In this document: piece after piece, positions 58,985 to 64,000 of the stretch
How the letters are laid out: each line of letters starts with the position of its first letter
Position numbering within the stretch: the stretch's first letter is position 1
DNA from: Panorpa germanica
Taxonomy: Eukaryota; Arthropoda; Insecta; Mecoptera; Panorpidae
Assembly (NCBI GenBank): GCA_963678705.1
Contig: OY783219.1
Coordinates: 6,200,001 to 6,264,000, forward strand
Reading direction: 5' to 3'
Length of the DNA: 64,000 nt
Position numbers and translations under genes: made by a program
The notes under the pieces: model-generated
Seen by the model: only the letters and a program-made list of their open reading frames with translations
What the model was told of the DNA's origin: nothing
Database searches by the model: none

Positions 58985-59370
58985 ATGTTGAACATATAAA
59001 GTTTATTGTGTGAAAATTTGAAGTCGATTGGAGTAAAACTGTCAGAGATATAGAGTTTTAAGTCTTCACCTCTTCTTTGAAACTTTTAAACGCGTTTTCT
59101 CACACTTAGCTTTTTCAGAGTCGGTGTCCTCTCTAGCTCAAAATCTACTGCACCGATCCTTTTGAAATTTTGCACACTCCTTTTTTACATAAATGCTGAG
59201 ATAACGCTGTCGAGTTTTTTTTTTTAATTTTAACGTATTTTAAAATAACAAAATTTCTGATTTTTTTTCATAAAAAATCGGTATTTTGACTTTTAAGTGC
59301 TGTAGAAACTTATCAACTAATGAAATCATTTTGGTTTTCGATTTCAAATAATCCAGTGATGAGTTATGAG
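58985..59370 (+). repeat. Dispersed repeat B, copy 3
   Basis: Matches 12420-12855: GTTTATTGTGTGAAAATTTG, GAGTTTTAAGTCTTCACC, TTTTAAACGCGTTTTCTC, AACGCTGTCGAGTTTT and ATAATCCAGTGATGAG. Confidence 0.7.
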
Positions 59371-60566
59371 TGACACCGCAATGTTACTTTTTTTTTGTGA
59401 CGTCTGCGGAGATTCGTTGCCATTAACTCATTTCTTGATATTTATTTATGAAAATTTCACAAAGTATTCTTTAAATGTTATTTTATCATGTAGTAGTTAT
59501 AGAAATAATTATATATTATCTGTGTCGTCAAAAAACATTATCGAAAATATGCTTTTTTTGGATCGATTTGACCTTACCCCCTCACCCTTTTAAGATATAG
59601 ATAAAAAACCTTTTATATTAAAAATTAATAGGTTCTGCTTAAGCAAAATATTACATGAAGATAACGTAATATTAATATTTCGTGTTTCGCAGTTATTAAT
59701 GCAATTAATTTTATTTAGATCTATTTACTCTATCTTACACTATCTTGACAATATGTCTGTCATAGGCTTAACCTTAAACCAAATTTCAAAATTAACCCGT
59801 GGTATGCAACCACATCTAGCGTTACAACATCGCCGCCTCAACGATTTTGGCGAGACAGTTCATAAATGTTAATAAACCCGAAACTCTAATATTCACAGAT
59901 TCTTTAAATTCCATAAAATCACAAGGGTAGTGCTATTCAACCCTTGTTTTCACTAGATTTATGTAGTAAAATTTATAAGGGTTTTATTTTATTATAAATT
60001 ACATTTTCAGTGCTTTTTACTACATAAGCAATAAAAGTTAATAAACATCCAAGCCCATCTTAAACTGGGGCATTGGAAGCGACAATAAAACAGCAATGAA
60101 ACTTGACCTTCTCTGTTGACTACGGACTCCAGCAGCAGCAACAAACAGCGGTGTAGTGTTCTAGTGCTAGTGCTATGCCATACTGAAGCCAACAGGTCAA
60201 TGCCCAGGGAGCACAGAACGCGCAAACCGACTCGACAATAAATCGAGATGGAAATAAAAGATTATTTCAAATTAATTTCGTTTATTTTATTTATTTTTAT
60301 CGCCTGTAAATCAATAAATAATAAATATAAAAAGAAATTTTTATCGTAACATCAAATGTTTTTGATTTAAAATGTCGCACGTCGCGAAATAGAAAGTGTT
60401 GTTTGTTAATTCAAAAATTGCGCTATATGACAATATGCAAAATGGATGATGACAATTAATTAAATTATAATGATCTAAGCAAAAAAAAAAAAAAAAATTG
60501 ATGAATAAAAGTGAAAAGGAGAGATTAAATTATTAATATATACGATCATCGTCCGCCGAGGGGGTC
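59371..60566. other. Non-coding DNA
   Basis: Small ORFs (59366-59593 plus, 60007-60225 minus) are not recognisable. Poly(A) run at about 60481-60497. Confidence 0.3.
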
Positions 60567-61966
60567 AAAGCCGGGTCCAAACGATGTGGTGAACGTTTGA
60601 TTCAACGTGTAACTCAAATATTGCAAGATTGACATGCAAGTTTCTTACTACACGGTGGAACGAATGTTTGATCCGAATGATTTATTTATTTTATTAATGT
60701 GTTGATATTACTGACACTGTTTAACAAAAACTTTCAAGTAAATAAAGAAACTTTCAAGTGTAAAACCATCCTTTGTTGGACGATTCGTGCAGCAGTGCAT
60801 GACATGTGAATCAAATCTGTGGAGGGGGTAGAAACAACAGCCCGAACTTCATCCAACGTGAACGTTGAACACAGTCTGGACACATTCTGGATGTTGTGTT
60901 TTTCTCGGATGGCTTTATATGTTTAATACGCAAAAAATATCTTAACATAAACTAGGCATCCAGAATGTTAAATATGCGCATTTTAATAATTAATATCTCG
61001 CTTCACAGCATTTCAAAAAATTAGACATTTTTTAATTAAATGAAGGACACTTATATTAATATAATATTTAATTTTTATCAAATTCTTAAGAAAAGCTTTA
61101 AAAGCCTTAAGTAATATAAAAATATCCGTTTTGCTAAAATCTGTATGCATATAATGTTCTATCAAGAATTCTAATTAAAATTATCCGTGAATTATAAAAT
61201 TTCTTAATGTATAAAATTATTAATTAGAGACGGTAAAGATGAATAAGTAAAAATAAAAATAAATTCATAATAACCTGCGGATTTTATATATATTTTATGA
61301 ATAATAACATTTATATTAACTTTTACGATTCGTGGAAGATAGATTCCTATAATGCAAATAATAATAATAATATTCGCGATGGTATTTTCAATGGTTATAT
61401 ATATATAAATATACAAATATATATAATAAATAACTTTTATAAACTTTTACACCATTTCTAATCACCTGAAGTGAGTCACAGATTATAAAGTAATTAAACA
61501 AACGGCCGCTATGGCGCTGTGAATTCATAATTATTACCCTTTACATTTAATGCTTTAACATAAAAAGTGTAAATTAAATTCTATTTAGAAAAGGTTTATT
61601 TTATATAAAATATTTTTTATATCATTCTTAAATAAAAAGTTTCATTTTGAATTAATAAAAAAAATTATACTTTTTTACTTATTTATATTAAAAGAAGAAA
61701 TTTTTAATTTTTCTACCCCCACCACACACTTGATCCACATGTCATGCACTGCTGCACGAATCGTCCAACTAAGGAAGGTTTTATACTTGAAAGTTTCTTT
61801 ATTTATTTGAAAGTTTTTGTTAAACAGTGTCAGTGTCAATAATATCAACAAATTAATAAAATAATTAAATCATTCATCATCATCAGGAAACTTGCCATTT
61901 CAATCTTACAATATTTGACTCACACATTTGAATCAAACGTTCACCATATCGTTTGGAGCCGGCTTT
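60567..61966. mobile_element. 1.4-kb element with about 260-bp terminal inverted repeats
   Basis: Arms 60567-60834 and 61710-61966 are imperfect inverted repeats: left end AAAGCCGGGTCCAAACGATG, right end in reverse complement AAAGCCGGCTCCAAACGATA, then GGTGAACGTTTGATTCAA in both. The arms stay matched through GACACTGTTTAAC and CAGTGCATGACATGTG to the TAGAAA at the inner edge. The 870-bp centre is AT-rich and non-coding. Fold-back type DNA element; target duplication not identified. A one-arm fragment is at 13040-13260. Confidence 0.75.
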
Positions 61967-64000
61967 TGCATTTGTTAATAAATAATATTTACCAATATTA
62001 CAAACGGTTTATAATTTGTAATTAGTAAATTCTAATTATTCCTGACAATACTTATTTCAATACTTCAAGAAATAATACTTTTTTCTACAGAGTAAATTTG
62101 CTACAAACAAGTTATTTTCTCTAAGTAACGGAATATACAAAAATATATTATTTGTCTTTTACTTTTAATGTACAAATAACAATAAAGAGTAATCTTAAAA
62201 GTGTTCTTATTTTACTTCTGTCTGCTTGCTTATCTTTGTCTATTAAAAATAACATATTATGATATCAGTAAATGTGCCCTTTTACTTAAGAAAAAAAAAT
62301 TTAATGAAAAACATTTCACAGATTACATTATCCCGTGTTTCTCCCAGTACGTCTCATTCATATCTCTCATTTAAACGACTCTATGCCACTCAACTAAGTA
62401 AAAAGGACGAAAATGAAGCAGGGGAACTAGGGGAGCGAATGGGAGGGTACTTGGAAGTGGTTATAACACAATAATGTATATTTTTATTCCCTTTATAACT
62501 AAAAGGAAACATTTATTAACTCAAAAACCTTATTTATCAATCTCTAAGAGTTCTGAGAGTTATTTTTTTTATGTATTATAACATTATCTTAATGTTCTAA
62601 CGTTATTACGACTTCATGTAATGGTTTAAAAGTAGCTATTTTAGTTGTGATATATATATATACATATATATATAAAAAAAATATTACATTTCAAATAGAC
62701 AGCTAATATTTCATAATGAAACAATAGCTCTTTCATTTTCATGAAGTAATTCTACAATTTCCACTTTATTTCAATTCGTTGGAAATTGTTTTTGACCAGG
62801 AAAACTTTAAATAACTTTTTTCTAGTTTATTCTTTCAACTAAACTAACTATTTGAATAATCTGTGGATTTTTATACATTTTGTTAAAAAAAAAAAACTTT
62901 TTGGTATTCAAATCTTTTGGTATTGTTCGCTTTTGGCAACAAAAAACTTCTGGCAACAAAGCCTGCTGTTACAAGTAGACTCATGTAGTTTTTTTGTTTT
63001 ATTATAAGTTGAGTAATTAATAGCGGTTCGTCTATTGTTTGGATTCGTTATTGAAATCAGTGAATAGTTCATAATTAAAACAAATCGTGGAATTAATTTG
63101 TCAAGAAATATTCTGATGGCGTTCTTCAGGATTCAAGCGGTTCGTCTTTCAAGAGCAGCAGCCTCCGGTAGTTGACAACAAGCGTTAGAAGCCTGGGAGG
63201 CTCGGCTGCGGGGTGTGCGGAACTAGCACTTTCCCCGGACGGAATTTATATGAATATTGTTACAAGAGATGCTTATGTTATTACAATGGAATTCGGCGGG
63301 TAGTTTTTACTTGTAATGTGTTTGTTAATCCTGACTTAAGTCTAGAATTTTCAAAAAATTGATTTTGATATTTCGAAAGTATAATCTTTTAAGAATATAC
63401 TGTTAAATTTGTGTTAGGATATTGTCAATATTTTCGTTTCTACAGCCGTTTATTTACAGCATCTTATTAATTTTATTTATCTCAAAACTACATTTTTCGG
63501 CATGATGTTATAGAAAAAAAAAACTATTCAACCGAATCGTGTGAAATTTTAATATGTTATTCACAACATCAACAGCTAGCTATCGTTTTTTTTTATTTCA
63601 ATAATTTCGTATTTTTTTCATTAAATAACTGGTAAAAAAACCGGTACTGTACTCATATTAATTAATAATTTTCTTTATTTTTATTATTCAAATAAATAGA
63701 AGAGCCAAAATGGGAAACATCGACAAGATTCAATTTTTTGACAGGATCTACTTCAGTACCATTTTTAAAATAATAAACAATTTTTTTAGATTTTCAAAAA
63801 GATTTTTTTGTATGTAGAATAAACGTAATAATAAGCCTTAAAAATTAAAATATCGTTTTTCATTATTCTTATTTAAAAAAAAAAAAACAATCTTCAAATA
63901 ATCTTAAATTTTCAAGGTGTTAATTTTTTTTTAGAATACTTTAAGAATAGCTATAAAATTGACTATGTGTATCTCGCTGCTATAATTGTTACTATTTACT
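61967..64000. other. AT-rich DNA with a less AT-rich patch at 63.12-63.25 kb
   Basis: 63120-63250 contains GCAGCAGCCTCCGG and GGCTCGGCTGCGGGGTG and could be a promoter or 5' exon of an unseen gene, but has no ORF. A 71-codon ORF at 62259-62474 is not recognisable. Confidence 0.3.

Noticed and set aside
62259..62474. 71-codon ORF
   Set aside because: No recognisable family and no supporting context.

Overview
The window is eukaryotic nuclear DNA, almost certainly from an insect. It is very AT-rich, has no operon-like gene layout, and carries insect-type mobile elements: a BEL/Pao retrotransposon, Helitrons, hAT, PIF/Harbinger and TTAA elements, an I/Jockey-clade LINE, and tails of the R1-type LINE familiar from ant and wasp genomes. 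The order cannot be fixed from sequence; the R1-type tails are compatible with, but do not prove, Hymenoptera. I recognise no host protein-coding gene, rRNA or tRNA, so this is intergenic or intronic DNA filled with transposons of different ages.

Layout. 1-4631 is a long, uninterrupted BEL/Pao gag-pol reading frame whose 5' end lies left of the window; its 3' untranslated/LTR region follows to about 5190. From 5.2 to 23 kb come AT-rich DNA and mostly non-coding elements: a Helitron (8.3 kb), a TIR element (9.7-10.4 kb), a dispersed repeat (12.4 and 15.4 kb), an R1-type ORF2 tail (14.3 kb), a 60-bp near-perfect hairpin (16.6 kb), a TTAA element (19.9-20.8 kb) and a Harbinger element (22.4-22.9 kb). 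At 24.0-27.5 kb a dispersed repeat is split by a roughly 3-kb Helitron, and that Helitron is split by a gag-only LINE. From 28 to 46 kb come MITEs, hAT elements (one holding a minisatellite), LINE fossils and a hAT element inserted into a decayed coding repeat. At 49.5-51.6 kb a second gag-only LINE copy, with an intact 440-codon frame and a 12-bp target duplication, is nested in a hAT element. From 52 to 64 kb there are more MITE copies, a 1.4-kb inverted-repeat element and otherwise featureless AT-rich DNA.

The most interesting unit is the gag-only LINE. Two copies 25 kb apart share the same structure: ORF1 with three zinc knuckles, a 19-codon stub resembling the start of an ORF2 endonuclease, then the 3' tail. 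Each has its own 12-bp target duplication. The deleted form itself therefore appears to be the mobile unit. It keeps its own nucleic-acid-binding protein and would have to borrow endonuclease and reverse transcriptase from a full-length relative not seen here.
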